From Candidatus Sulfotelmatobacter sp. (GTDB lineage: Bacteria; Acidobacteriota; Terriglobia; Terriglobales; Acidobacteriaceae), in contig JADGNP010000006.1 of the NCBI GenBank assembly GCA_017883425.1, positions 1 through 35,597 on the forward strand: a stretch of 35,597 bases of DNA. The letters are read 5' to 3'. Shown piece by piece: positions 6,832 through 15,817 of this stretch. How positions within the stretch are numbered: the first letter of the stretch is position 1; each line of letters starts with the position of its first letter. The notes beneath the pieces were generated by a model. It had not been told where the DNA came from. It made no database searches and saw only the letters and a list, made by a program, of their open reading frames with translations. The position numbers were made by a program, and so were the translations under genes.

Positions 6832-8565
6832 CTACTTCACGGAAAGCCGGTCCACGTTCCAGTAGGTCTGCGGCACCAGAATCACCGGGCTCGCGCCCTG
6901 CACAGTGGCGGCAACCGCCGACAGGGCATTCCGATTCACCAGATAAATAAACGGCGCCTGCTCCACGGCGATTTCCTGCACGCGGTCGAAACTTTCCTTC
7001 CGCTTCTTCGGATCTGCCGACGAAGCCTGGGCCCGCATCAAGCGGTCAATCTCACCTTCCCACGCGGTCTCCGGGGACTTTTCCTGCGGGTTCCACTGGT
7101 GATTCTCCGACGAACTGAGCCACACGTTCATCTGTTCGTTCGGGTCGAGTCCTACATTGGTCAGGCCCAGCAGGATCGCCTCGTAGTCGAATGTCTGGGT
7201 CATGCGCTCGATCAAAGAAGGGAAGTCGAGCGTCACCACGTTCACTTGAATCCCGATCTTCTGCAGATCTTCTTGAATCATGGTGGCCATGCGTTCGCGA
7301 TATTTATTCCCCGAGTTGGTGATGATCGAAAACACCACCGCATTTCCGTCCTTGTCCTTCAGCGCCCCGTGCTCCAGCCGGAAGCCTTCGCCCTGCAGCG
7401 CCTTCAGCGCGGCGTCCGGCGAACAGGCCTCAGCCTTCAGCCGGGCATTGAACCAGAACTTGTTCGCGGGAGACACCGGACCGACCGCGGGCTGAGCATG
7501 CCCGCGAAACACAACCCGGGCCAGGTCCTGGCGATTGATCGCCCCGGAAATCGCCCGCCGGAAATTCGCCGACCGGAACCAGTTCTTCTTGTATCCCGGC
7601 AGTGGAGCTTTGCCCACTTCGTTGAACCACATCTGCTCGCTGTCGAGCGACGGACCCGCATCATGCACGAGTTGCGGAGAAGTTCCCGCCAGTTTGTCGA
7701 AGTACTCACTGTCCAGCGAATTGATTAAGTCGATTTCCCCGCGTTTGAAGCGCAGCATTTCCACATCACGATTCGGCTGGATATCCAGCTTGATCGAATC
7801 CAGATGCGGCAGCTTCCGTCCCTGCGCGTCCGTCTTCCAGTAATTCGGATTGCGCTTCAGCAGCACCGTCGCCCCGGGCTTGTAATCCGCCACCATGAAC
7901 GGCCCCAGCACCGCCATTTCCTTCTTGGCGGAGTGTGCCGAAAGAATTGCTACCTGGTCGAATTGCCGGTCGAGTCCCGCCACGGGCGCCGGAAACGTAA
8001 TCGAAATCTGAGTCGGCGAAAGAACTTTGGTCTCCACATTGCCCGGCCCCGAGCGGAACGCATCTCCGGTTGGCGAATGCAATGCCGGATCCATCAACTG
8101 CTGCACCGTGTACGCCACATCCTCCGCGGAAAACGGGGTGCCATCGGAGAACGAAACTCCGCTGCGCAGTTTGAACGTGATCTGCTTCCCGTCCTTCGAA
8201 ACCTTCCACGACTGCGCCAGTTCCGGCTCCAAAGCCTGTGTCTGGCGGTTCATGCGCAGCAGCACGCCCCCTGTCAAATACCGGATCGCCACCGACGCAT
8301 CGTCTGCCACCTTCAGGGGATCAAATGTCTTCGGTTCCGAGCGCAGGCAAAACCGCAGTTCGCCCCCACTCTGTGCCGCCGCCGAACTCAGAAACATGCA
8401 AATGCAAACGAAGATTGACGCCGCAAAATGCAACCGCTCTCCAGCCGCGAAGCGGCGGAACGGGAAAGCCCGGCACGGCAGTGCCGGGGAAGAGTGGAGA
8501 GACGGCGCGAGTCCCGCAGGGACGGCACTGGCTGAACGCTTGTTGTGAAACCGGCGGCGCATCAT
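6832..8565 (-). CDS. Peptide ABC transporter substrate-binding protein (family 5), extended N-terminus
   Basis: A 577-aa periplasmic binding protein of the DppA/OppA type that would capture peptides for the two permeases. The mature part starts near GGELRFCLRSEPKTFDPL and contains family features such as WKVSKDGKQITFKLRSGVSFSDGTPFSAEDV. The ORF track starts at 9348, inside the permease genes. I chose 8565 because ATG overlaps the permease stop as ATGA and GAGGAGGT lies about 6 nt upstream. A second ATG follows directly at 8562. The first roughly 45 residues are Arg/Ala/Pro-rich and precede a normal signal-peptide core (FAASIFVCICMFLSSAAAQ). This extension is encoded by a dispersed palindromic repeat (8438-8531), so export may be altered. 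It is the fourth gene of the operon. Confidence 0.88.
   Translation of the reverse strand: MMRRRFHNKRSASAVPAGLAPSLHSSPALPCRAFPFRRFAAGERLHFAASIFVCICMFLSSAAAQSGGELRFCLRSEPKTFDPLKVADDASVAIRYLTGGVLLRMNRQTQALEPELAQSWKVSKDGKQITFKLRSGVSFSDGTPFSAEDVAYTVQQLMDPALHSPTGDAFRSGPGNVETKVLSPTQISITFPAPVAGLDRQFDQVAILSAHSAKKEMAVLGPFMVADYKPGATVLLKRNPNYWKTDAQGRKLPHLDSIKLDIQPNRDVEMLRFKRGEIDLINSLDSEYFDKLAGTSPQLVHDAGPSLDSEQMWFNEVGKAPLPGYKKNWFRSANFRRAISGAINRQDLARVVFRGHAQPAVGPVSPANKFWFNARLKAEACSPDAALKALQGEGFRLEHGALKDKDGNAVVFSIITNSGNKYRERMATMIQEDLQKIGIQVNVVTLDFPSLIERMTQTFDYEAILLGLTNVGLDPNEQMNVWLSSSENHQWNPQEKSPETAWEGEIDRLMRAQASSADPKKRKESFDRVQEIAVEQAPFIYLVNRNALSAVAATVQGASPVILVPQTYWNVDRLSVK
8438..8531. repeat. Family B palindromic repeat inside the binding-protein gene
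   Basis: The element contains the hairpins GCCGC-TTC-GCGGC, CCCGGCAC/GTGCCGGG and GTCCC/GGGAC. Bases 8462-8478 are the exact reverse complement of window bases 1-17. It lies in frame within the signal-peptide region and encodes a sequence like PALPCRAFPFRRFAAG. Exact ends are uncertain. Confidence 0.65.
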
Positions 8566-9371
8566 GCGGCCACCTCCTCTTGCTTCGAAAGCACAAGTTG
8601 AAACGAAGTCACCACTACCACCAGCAACACCAGCGGCACGAACTTCCAGGGCTCTTCGCCCACCGATACCAGCCCTTCCAATTCCTTCAACAGGCTTCCC
8701 CACGAAGGCATCGGCTCGGCCACACCCAGCCCCAGGATCCCCAGGTTCGCCTCGCTCAGGATGAACGCCGGAATCGAAATCCAGAACTGCGCGTACAGCA
8801 CCGGCTTCAGATTCGGCAGCACATGCACCCAGAACAAGCGCACGCCGCGAATGCCGGAAGCTCTCGCCTGTCGTACAAAGTCCGAATCCCGCAGCGATCC
8901 CGCGGTGGCGCACAAAACCCGCGCCGCGCTTGTCCAACCCAACAGCCCCAACAGCGAAAACGTCACCAGCACCGAAACCAATGGCGACACGTTCAAAGGC
9001 ATCACCGCCCGAACCGTGATCAGCAAAAACAGCCACGGCAGCGACAGAAACAGATCCGTCACCGCCATCGCGCCCCGCGCCCACGCGCCGCCCAGATATC
9101 CGGCCAGCCCGCCCACCAGCGCTGCCATCAGCGTGGACAGCAGAGCCGCAGCCGGCGCCAGCAGCAACGAGATCCGCGTCCCATACAGCACGCGCGCAAA
9201 CCGATCCCGCCCAATGTCGTCGGTCCCCAGCCAGTGCTGCCGCGACGGAGCCGCGCCTGCCGCCTCGCGATACTGCTTCGCATAACCCGCCGGAGCCAGC
9301 CAGTTCGCCGCCAGCGACACGCTGACCACGAGCAGCAAGACCGCACACGCCACCCTGCGCCAGATCGTCAT
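8562..9371 (-). CDS. Peptide ABC transporter permease (DppC/OppC type)
   Basis: A 269-aa inner-membrane permease. It has an N-terminal helix (VACAVLLLVVSVSLAANWLAP), the DppC-type motif HWLGTDDIGRDRFARVLYGTRISL, and about five further helices. The ATPase-contact loop carries the EAA-like stretch FVRQARASGIRGVRLFWVHVLPN. The ORF track starts at 9527. I chose the ATG at 9371 because it overlaps the upstream permease stop as ATGA, has AGGAAG upstream, and gives a normal DppC start (MTIWRR). It in turn overlaps the binding-protein start. The three genes are therefore probably translationally coupled. It should form the channel with the DppB-type partner. Confidence 0.9.
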   Translation of the reverse strand: MTIWRRVACAVLLLVVSVSLAANWLAPAGYAKQYREAAGAAPSRQHWLGTDDIGRDRFARVLYGTRISLLLAPAAALLSTLMAALVGGLAGYLGGAWARGAMAVTDLFLSLPWLFLLITVRAVMPLNVSPLVSVLVTFSLLGLLGWTSAARVLCATAGSLRDSDFVRQARASGIRGVRLFWVHVLPNLKPVLYAQFWISIPAFILSEANLGILGLGVAEPMPSWGSLLKELEGLVSVGEEPWKFVPLVLLVVVVTSFQLVLSKQEEVAA

Positions 9372-10234
9372 GCTTCCTGGCCTCGAAGCATATGTCCGAT
9401 TACATCGGCCCCGGAATTGGCCAGCAAGGTTACGATCGTCACCAGGATGGTCAAATTCGTCAGCAAGGGCAGATCGCGTGCCAGCGCCGCCTGCCACGCC
9501 AACTGCCCAACTCCCGCCAGCCCGCACAGCGCTTCCACCGGGATGGCTGCTCCCACCGCGATGCTCACCGACACTCCCGCCACCGCCAGCAACTGCGGCC
9601 CGGCAACCGGAACCACGTGCCAGAACAGAATCCGCAACTCACTCAGCCCCTTGGCCCGCGCCGTAATGATGTGGGGCAGGGAATACGCTTTCGCCAGCAG
9701 ATTGCGCGCATAGCGATACACGCGGGGAAATACGATCAGCCCGATCGCCAGCGCTCCCGGCACATTCCACAGCACCGACAACAGAGCCAGCACCGCCGCC
9801 GGAATACAAAGGAACGTTCCGCTAATCGCCGTCGTCAGCGCGTCGTAAGCCGATACCCGCAGCCAGGCCGCGCTGAGCGCCAACGCCATGGCCACGGCCC
9901 AACTCAGCAACAGTCCGATTCCTACCAGCCGCAGCGTCAGCGGAGCCCGCTCCCGCAACAGCACGCTCACCGGTTGACCCAGAGAAATCGACGTTCCCAG
10001 GTCCCCATGGGCCGCACGTTGTAAGGAATGAAAATAGAAACGGAAGATGTTGTGCTGTTCCAGCCGCGCCTGGCGCAAGGCCTGAACACTGGCTGAATTC
10101 AGATGAGGATCCAGCTGCGCTTCATCCACATCAAAGCCGGGCGCCAGCCGCACCAGCGTGGCCGAGAGCAGTCCTCCCAGCAAGACTGTTGCGACGATGG
10201 CGAGTCCATGCCGCGCAATTTTCCGCCCCAGCAT
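9368..10234 (-). CDS. Peptide ABC transporter permease (DppB/OppB type)
   Basis: A 288-aa inner-membrane permease, partner of the DppC-type protein. It has an N-terminal helix (HGLAIVATVLLGGLLSATLVRLAPG), a periplasmic region with FRFYFHSLQRAAHGDLGTSI (compare the LGxS motif of DppB), then the permease domain. The EAA-like loop is ITARAKGLSELRILFWHVVP. The sequence is more divergent than a textbook DppB and somewhat short. It starts 13 nt after the stop of the HD-GYP/GGDEF gene, and its ribosome-binding site AGGAGGT overlaps that stop codon (TAGGAGGT). This is direct evidence that the signalling enzyme and the transporter belong to one transcript. Confidence 0.88.
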   Translation of the reverse strand: MLGRKIARHGLAIVATVLLGGLLSATLVRLAPGFDVDEAQLDPHLNSASVQALRQARLEQHNIFRFYFHSLQRAAHGDLGTSISLGQPVSVLLRERAPLTLRLVGIGLLLSWAVAMALALSAAWLRVSAYDALTTAISGTFLCIPAAVLALLSVLWNVPGALAIGLIVFPRVYRYARNLLAKAYSLPHIITARAKGLSELRILFWHVVPVAGPQLLAVAGVSVSIAVGAAIPVEALCGLAGVGQLAWQAALARDLPLLTNLTILVTIVTLLANSGADVIGHMLRGQEA

Positions 10235-10247
10235 GGTCCAAGACCTC

Positions 10248-12722
10248 CTATTTCGCGGTGGCTCCGCTGCTCTTCGGGTCCTGCTGGCGCGTGGCAGCGG
10301 CCGCGTGATGGATCTGTTTCATGGAGTACATGCGGCGGTCCGCCTCGGCTAGCAGTCGTTCCACATCGGACCCGTCGTCCGGACAGAATGCCATGCCTAC
10401 GCTCAGCGTGATCACATCCCGTCCGCACACGTGCCGGCCCGATTCGATGGCCGCCTGGTTCAGCCGCTCGGCCTTTTCCTTCGCCGCCTCTGCGGTCATC
10501 CCGGGAGCGGTAATCACAAATTCGTCTCCACCCATGCGCGCCACATAGTCGTATCCGCGGCACACGTCTTTCAAACGAACCGTAAACTCGCGCAGCAGTT
10601 TGTCGCCTTCCAGGTGCCCGAAGGAATCATTGATCGCCTTGAAGCCGTCGATGTCGCACACCAGTACCGCCAGCGACGTTTTCATGCGCCGGCAGCGCGC
10701 CACTTCCTGCGCCAGATGCACAAACAGCGACCGCGCATTCGGCAGGCCGGTCAGATAGTCCGTAGTCGCCGAACTCTCGGCCTGCTGATACTTCAAAGCG
10801 TTTTCCACCGACATGGCGACCTTCGAAGCCACGGCCAGCAAGATTCTCAAATGATCGGGCGTGAAGGCGTCGCGATTCGCCTGATACATAGCCAGCACGC
10901 CAACCACGCCGTTCAGTCCTTCGAGAGGCACGACCAGCGCCGATTGCAGCGTCGTATGCTTTCCGGGGTCGACCACATAGCCCGCTTCCACCTGCGGATT
11001 CCCGTTCACGATGGGCTTGCAGTTCGCCGCCACCCATCCGCACAGTCCTTCGCCTACTCTGATCTTCAACGACGACAGCATGCGGAAGTTCTCGCCGCTG
11101 ATCAGTTCCGGCAGCAGCCAGCCATTCCGGTTCACGAACACGGCAATCGAATCGTAGGGAATCATGCGCCGCAGCCGCATCGACAGCACCGACAATGTCT
11201 CGCTCAAACTCAGAGACACACCCAGATCCTGGCTCAGCTCAAACATCGTCTGCGCCTCTTGCCGTGCGGACGCGATCGATGTCAGGAAGTCCGCGCTATC
11301 GACCGGCCCGTGGGTGGGATCGGTTGGTTCGAATCCCGTTGCCGGCGCCAGCCCTCGCTCCACCTTCACTGTCTTGGAAAGCCCATGGAGACAGGCTGTT
11401 TCCTCCGACATCTGCGCCATCCGCTCCAACTCCACATAACGACTTGCAAGAATCGCGACGACTTGTGGATCGAACCACGTCCCGGCCTTCTCCTGCACTT
11501 TCGCCATCGCCTCGCCCAGGGGCAGCGCGGGCCGGTACTGGCGGTGAGAAGCCAGTGCGTCCAGACAATCCGCTGCGGCCAGGATTCGCGCTCCCATCGG
11601 AATCTCTTGCCCGCTCAATCCCTCCGGATATCCCGTTCCATCCCAGCGCTCGTGATGTGACCGGACAATCGGCGCCACGGGATAGGGAAACGCCACCCGC
11701 TCCAGAATTTCCGCCCCCACCAGTGGATGCACCTTCATCTTCTCGAACTCTTCCGGCGTGAGCTTGCCCGGCTTGTTGATGATTTGTTCCGGCACCGCCA
11801 GTTTCCCGATGTCATGCAACAGGGCTGCCGCCCGCAGCGCCTCGATCTCGCCTTGCGGCAGATTCAACTCGGTGGCCACTGCTACCGCATACGTTCGCAC
11901 GCGCTGCAGATGGGTGTGCGTGGTATGATCCTTGGCCTCGATCGCCAGCGCCAGCGCCTCGATTGTGCGCATGTTGAGCGACGCGATTTGTTCCACGTGC
12001 CGCTTTTCTACCTCGACCCGCTCTTTTTCAGCCTCCAGCCTGCCCAGATACAGCCGGTACGACCGATACACCCAATAGATCAGAGGCAGTACCAGCAGCG
12101 ACGTTTCCCATCCCGCCGACCGGTTCACAATCCCGACGAGTCCTACCGCAGCCGCTCCAACGAGATAATACGGGAACGACCAGAAGTAGCACTCCGACCA
12201 CACCTTGCGGCTCGATTTCCCCTCGGTCAACGCAATTACAACTGAGATCGGCAAAGTGTTGGCGAAGAAGAACACCAGCGCCGCGACCATCAGGAGAATG
12301 GGCTTGTTCGCTCCGAACCTCCCCACCAGCCAGTGATAGCTGAGGTAGGTAAGCGCGCCGGCATTGGCCATCATGCCCACGACGTTGAACAGTACTTTGA
12401 CCGGATCGAGCCGGTTGCGGGCCTGCCACACGCTCTGCACCAGACTCGCCAGGCAGCCAATGAGCAGCGTTTCGGGAAGGCTCAGTTCCAGCACGCCCAG
12501 CAGGATGAACAGGAAATTCACCGACATCGTGCCGTCGATCCCGGGCAGTTGCACCTTCAATCCCGATGCCAGCAGCGCCACCGCCAGATAGCACGCGAAT
12601 CGCATCAGGTCCTGCGACTGCCAATGCAACAAGGCATACCCCAGCACCACCATGCCAAACGACACGGTGATGCCGACGAATGCCTTCGTCTGAATCGACA
12701 ATCCGTCCGTCTCTGCTTTCAT
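10248..12722 (-). CDS. Membrane sensor with HD-GYP, GAF and GGDEF domains
   Basis: An 824-aa membrane protein predicted both to make and to break cyclic-di-GMP. Residues 1-228 form about seven membrane segments homologous to the separate protein at 3060-3788. A short charged linker follows. The HD-GYP phosphodiesterase domain (about 255-430) has H303-D304 in HDIGK, HH at 356-357 and GYP at 364-366, so its metal site looks intact. A GAF domain spans about 485-645. The GGDEF domain (about 652-805) has an intact GGDEF at 731-735 and an I-site R722GYD725 five residues before it, implying product inhibition. Both catalytic units look functional; which dominates cannot be told. It is the first gene of the peptide-transporter operon, linked to dppB by an overlapping ribosome-binding site. 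Confidence 0.93.
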   Translation of the reverse strand: MKAETDGLSIQTKAFVGITVSFGMVVLGYALLHWQSQDLMRFACYLAVALLASGLKVQLPGIDGTMSVNFLFILLGVLELSLPETLLIGCLASLVQSVWQARNRLDPVKVLFNVVGMMANAGALTYLSYHWLVGRFGANKPILLMVAALVFFFANTLPISVVIALTEGKSSRKVWSECYFWSFPYYLVGAAAVGLVGIVNRSAGWETSLLVLPLIYWVYRSYRLYLGRLEAEKERVEVEKRHVEQIASLNMRTIEALALAIEAKDHTTHTHLQRVRTYAVAVATELNLPQGEIEALRAAALLHDIGKLAVPEQIINKPGKLTPEEFEKMKVHPLVGAEILERVAFPYPVAPIVRSHHERWDGTGYPEGLSGQEIPMGARILAAADCLDALASHRQYRPALPLGEAMAKVQEKAGTWFDPQVVAILASRYVELERMAQMSEETACLHGLSKTVKVERGLAPATGFEPTDPTHGPVDSADFLTSIASARQEAQTMFELSQDLGVSLSLSETLSVLSMRLRRMIPYDSIAVFVNRNGWLLPELISGENFRMLSSLKIRVGEGLCGWVAANCKPIVNGNPQVEAGYVVDPGKHTTLQSALVVPLEGLNGVVGVLAMYQANRDAFTPDHLRILLAVASKVAMSVENALKYQQAESSATTDYLTGLPNARSLFVHLAQEVARCRRMKTSLAVLVCDIDGFKAINDSFGHLEGDKLLREFTVRLKDVCRGYDYVARMGGDEFVITAPGMTAEAAKEKAERLNQAAIESGRHVCGRDVITLSVGMAFCPDDGSDVERLLAEADRRMYSMKQIHHAAAATRQQDPKSSGATAK

Positions 12723-13043
12723 CCACGCCCTGACAACTGCGGCCCTACCTTCGAAGCGCGGTTGTCCCCGATGACGCCCTCGTCATCCTCCCGTGAAGAC
12801 ACAAAGATTTACTGCGCGGGCTCCCTCAGCCCGCGCTCGGCCCTTGTGGAAGACATCTCTCCCAGTTCGAGCCTGTTCGAATCGTATTGCAGGGATTGGG
12901 GGTTCTGAAGCTTACTGAAGTAACCATCCGGAGGTGCCTCTCCCGCAGGAGTGACTTAGGGCGGGTTTGTTTGAGGCGAGCCGTGAGCCGGTAATCTATT
13001 TTGCCGCGGTTCTTCTTTAGAGAGCTTATAATCCGCGCTATCC
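12723..13043. other. Divergent intergenic region with no gene
   Basis: These 321 bp separate the HD-GYP/GGDEF gene (-) from the Ser/Thr kinase gene (+) and must hold both promoters. A small GC hairpin GCGGGCTCCCTCAGCCCGC lies near 12817. A perfect TATAAT sits just before the kinase gene and is listed separately. No clear promoter for the minus-strand operon was recognised. Confidence 0.5.
13027..13032 (+). promoter_or_regulatory. -10 box of the kinase gene, probably leaderless
   Basis: A perfect TATAAT ends 11 nt before the kinase ATG, so transcription would start only about 4-6 nt before the start codon. There is no Shine-Dalgarno sequence in that short space. TTGCCG 20 nt upstream is a weak -35 candidate with long spacing. 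Together this suggests a nearly leaderless mRNA. Confidence 0.5.
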
Positions 13044-15659
13044 ATGGCGCTAACCAATGGCTTCAAACTGGGTCCTTACGAGATCCTTGCGCCCATTGGG
13101 GCAGGCGGGATGGGCGAAGTGTATCGGGCGCGGGACACGCGCCTCGACCGCACCGTCGCCATCAAGATTCTTCCGCACCATCTCTCCGACGATGTCATGC
13201 GGCGCCAGCGCTTTGAGCGCGAGGCCAAAGTTATTTCCAGCCTCAATCATCCCCACATCTGCACCCTGCACGACGTAGGCCGGCAAGACGGCGTTGATTT
13301 CATTGTCATGGAATACCTGGAAGGCGACTCCCTGGCGGAGCGGTTGGAAAAAGGCCCGCTGCCCGTGGCGCAGGTGCTGCAATACGGAACCCAGATCGCC
13401 AGCGCCCTCGACAAGGCACACCGCAGTGGCGTAACCCATCGGGACCTGAAGCCCGGCAACATCATGCTGACGAAGTCCGGCGCTAAGCTGCTCGATTTCG
13501 GCCTGGCGAAAGCTACGCCGCTGCCCGCCGGCGCGACTCTGACCGATATGACCCCACGAGCCGCGCCGATGACGCAGCAGGGCGCGATTCTCGGAACCGT
13601 CCCCTACATGTCGCCCGAGCAGGTGGACGGGAACGAAGTCGACGGCCGCAGCGACATCTTCTCGTTGGGCGCCGTGTTGTACGAAATGGTCACCGGGGGC
13701 CGCGCGTTTCAGGGCAAGAGCGAGTTCAGTGTGGCCTCGGCCATTCTGCAAAAGGACCCGGAGCCGATCAGCAAGCTGCAACCTCTCACGCCGCCGGCGC
13801 TGGAACGCACCATCGGAGTCTGTCTGGCGAAAGACCCAGACGACCGCTGGCAGTCGGCGGGCGATCTCTGGAAAGAGCTGCGGTGGATTTCGGAAGGCGG
13901 CTCCCAGTCCGGAGCGCAGTCCGGAGTGACGACTGGAGCGCCCGCCGGAGTGCCGATGGTGCGCCCCGCTCGGCGAGCGGTCCGCCCGCGCATCGCATGG
14001 ATCCTCGCCACGGTGTTCGCCGCCGTTGCCGTAGCCGCGCTGCTGTTCGCGTTCCGCGCTGGGCGCGATCCCGCAGCGCTTGCCTTCCGCCAGCTGAACT
14101 TCCGGCGCGAGGCGGTCTTCCAAGCGGCCTTCGCGGCGGACAAACAGACCGTCGTGTACAGCGCCGCGACCTGGGGCAACACGCCCCAGATCTTCACGGT
14201 GCGCCCCGACTATCCCGAGCCCCAACCGCTGGGCCCGCGCGGCATGCACCTGCTCGCCGTCTCTTCACAGGGTGAGCTCGCCGTTCTTGTTGGTGCCCGC
14301 TACGTGTGGTACCGGCTGTTCACCGGCACGCTGGCGCGCATGCCTCTGGGGGGTGGCGCACCGCGCGAGGTTCAGGAGGGCGTGCGGCAGGCCGACTTTT
14401 CGCCGGACGGATCGCAGCTTGCCATCATCCGCGAGGTCGCGGGCAAGGATCGCCTCGAGTACCCCATTGGCCATGTGCTCCGCGAGGTCAGCGGCTACAT
14501 GAGCGATCTGCGTTTTTCCCCTCGCGGAGATCGCATCGCGTACTTCGAACATCCCCGCAAGTGGGATGACCGCGGCGCCGTGAACGTGGTTGACCTCGCC
14601 GGAAACAACAGCCTGCTTTCGGACGGCTACTGGAGCGCGCGTGGGCTCGCCTGGTCGCCTGACGGGGAGGAGATTCTTTTTTCTGCCAGCCTCAGCGGCG
14701 GCAGCTACACGGTCTACGGCGTGACCCTGAGTGGCAAGCGGCGCATCGCCTACCAGGCGCCCGGCGGCCTCACCATCCAGGACGTGGCTCGCGACGGACG
14801 CTGGCTCGCGAACCGCGTCGACTATCGCTATGTGGCGATGATTCATTCTCCCGGCGACACCGACGATCGAGACCTCTCGTGGCTCAATACGTCCCATGTC
14901 CGCGCGCTCTCGCAGGACGGTCAGACGCTTCTGTTCGCCGAGACCGGCCTTGGAACCAACTACGCCGTATGCCTGCGCAAGACCGGCGGCTCGCCCGGGG
15001 GGTCTCCTGTTGTCCGCCTCGGCGAGGGATGGCCCGCCGACCTCTCCGCCGATGGCAAGTGGGCTCTCGCCGTGGTCCAATCCCGTCCGCCCCAGCTCGT
15101 CATCTATCCCACCGGGGCCGGCCAGACCCAGCAGCTCCAACGGGGCGAGATCGAGAATTACGTCAGCGCCCAGTGGTCCCGGGACGGTAAGAGCGTCCTT
15201 ATCTGCGGCAACGAGCCCGGCAAGGGTACGCGCTTCTATGTACAGGAAATCGCTGGAGGCGCCGCGCGCCCGGTGACTCCGGAAGGCACCCGCGATGGTT
15301 GGCTCTCTTCCGACGGGAAGCTCGTTTTGGCGCGCGGAGCGGACGGGAAATACTCCATCTATCCGATCGATGGCGGTGAGCCGCGGCCCGTGCCCGGCCT
15401 CACCGAGGCCGACGTGCTCGCGCAGTGGAGCGCGGACGGCCGGTCCGTGCTGGTCTATCGCCGAGCCGAGATTCCTTGCCGCCTCGAGCGCGTCGATCTG
15501 GCGACCGGACACCGCACACTCTTCAAGGAGTTCGCGCCCGCCGACCGCGCCGGACTCCTGTCCCTGCGAGAGATTTTCGTCACCGATGACCTGCGCTCCT
15601 ACGCCTACACCGGCTACTACCAGGTGTCGAGCCTGTTCGTATCGGAAGGCGGGCACTAG
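13044..15659 (+). CDS. Membrane Ser/Thr protein kinase with C-terminal beta-propeller
   Basis: An 871-aa PknB-type kinase. The cytoplasmic kinase domain (about 12-280) has the glycine loop GAGGMGEVY, Lys41 (VAIK), catalytic HRDLKPGN (Asp134), DFG at 151-153, and GTVPYMSPEQ in the activation segment, so it should be active. A Ser/Gly/Ala-rich linker leads to one transmembrane helix at about 317-338 (IAWILATVFAAVAVAALLFAF). The outer part (about 345-871) has repeated TolB/WD40-like blades, for example FSPDGSQLAII, FSPRGDRIAYF and WSPDGEEILFS, and is probably the sensor. This architecture is common in Acidobacteriota. Its substrate is unknown. The next gene encodes a sigma-54 activator, but a 158-nt gap leaves co-transcription open. 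Confidence 0.93.
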   Translation: MALTNGFKLGPYEILAPIGAGGMGEVYRARDTRLDRTVAIKILPHHLSDDVMRRQRFEREAKVISSLNHPHICTLHDVGRQDGVDFIVMEYLEGDSLAERLEKGPLPVAQVLQYGTQIASALDKAHRSGVTHRDLKPGNIMLTKSGAKLLDFGLAKATPLPAGATLTDMTPRAAPMTQQGAILGTVPYMSPEQVDGNEVDGRSDIFSLGAVLYEMVTGGRAFQGKSEFSVASAILQKDPEPISKLQPLTPPALERTIGVCLAKDPDDRWQSAGDLWKELRWISEGGSQSGAQSGVTTGAPAGVPMVRPARRAVRPRIAWILATVFAAVAVAALLFAFRAGRDPAALAFRQLNFRREAVFQAAFAADKQTVVYSAATWGNTPQIFTVRPDYPEPQPLGPRGMHLLAVSSQGELAVLVGARYVWYRLFTGTLARMPLGGGAPREVQEGVRQADFSPDGSQLAIIREVAGKDRLEYPIGHVLREVSGYMSDLRFSPRGDRIAYFEHPRKWDDRGAVNVVDLAGNNSLLSDGYWSARGLAWSPDGEEILFSASLSGGSYTVYGVTLSGKRRIAYQAPGGLTIQDVARDGRWLANRVDYRYVAMIHSPGDTDDRDLSWLNTSHVRALSQDGQTLLFAETGLGTNYAVCLRKTGGSPGGSPVVRLGEGWPADLSADGKWALAVVQSRPPQLVIYPTGAGQTQQLQRGEIENYVSAQWSRDGKSVLICGNEPGKGTRFYVQEIAGGAARPVTPEGTRDGWLSSDGKLVLARGADGKYSIYPIDGGEPRPVPGLTEADVLAQWSADGRSVLVYRRAEIPCRLERVDLATGHRTLFKEFAPADRAGLLSLREIFVTDDLRSYAYTGYYQVSSLFVSEGGH

Positions 15660-15817
15660 CCACACACCCGGCATCTGTCCAGCCTGCGGTTTGCCCAGAG
15701 CGAAGATTCCAGCAAGCCAGTGTCCCAGACGGAGAAGCCCATTACCTTCGTTACTCCCTTCGTAACACGCTTCTCGGTCGAACCGCCCTGCCTGTGTCAC
15801 CATCATCCCAAACGCCC

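Noticed and set aside
8238-9713. 491-aa plus-strand ORF across the transporter genes
   Set aside because: Gln/Arg/His-rich shadow of dppA, dppC and dppB.
10431-11660. 409-aa plus-strand ORF
   Set aside because: Shadow of the HD-GYP/GGDEF gene; His/Arg/Gln-rich without motifs.
13050-15806. Two long antisense ORFs (399 and 513 aa) opposite the kinase gene
   Set aside because: The plus-strand frame has complete kinase motifs; the antisense frames are stop-poor because of high third-position GC.
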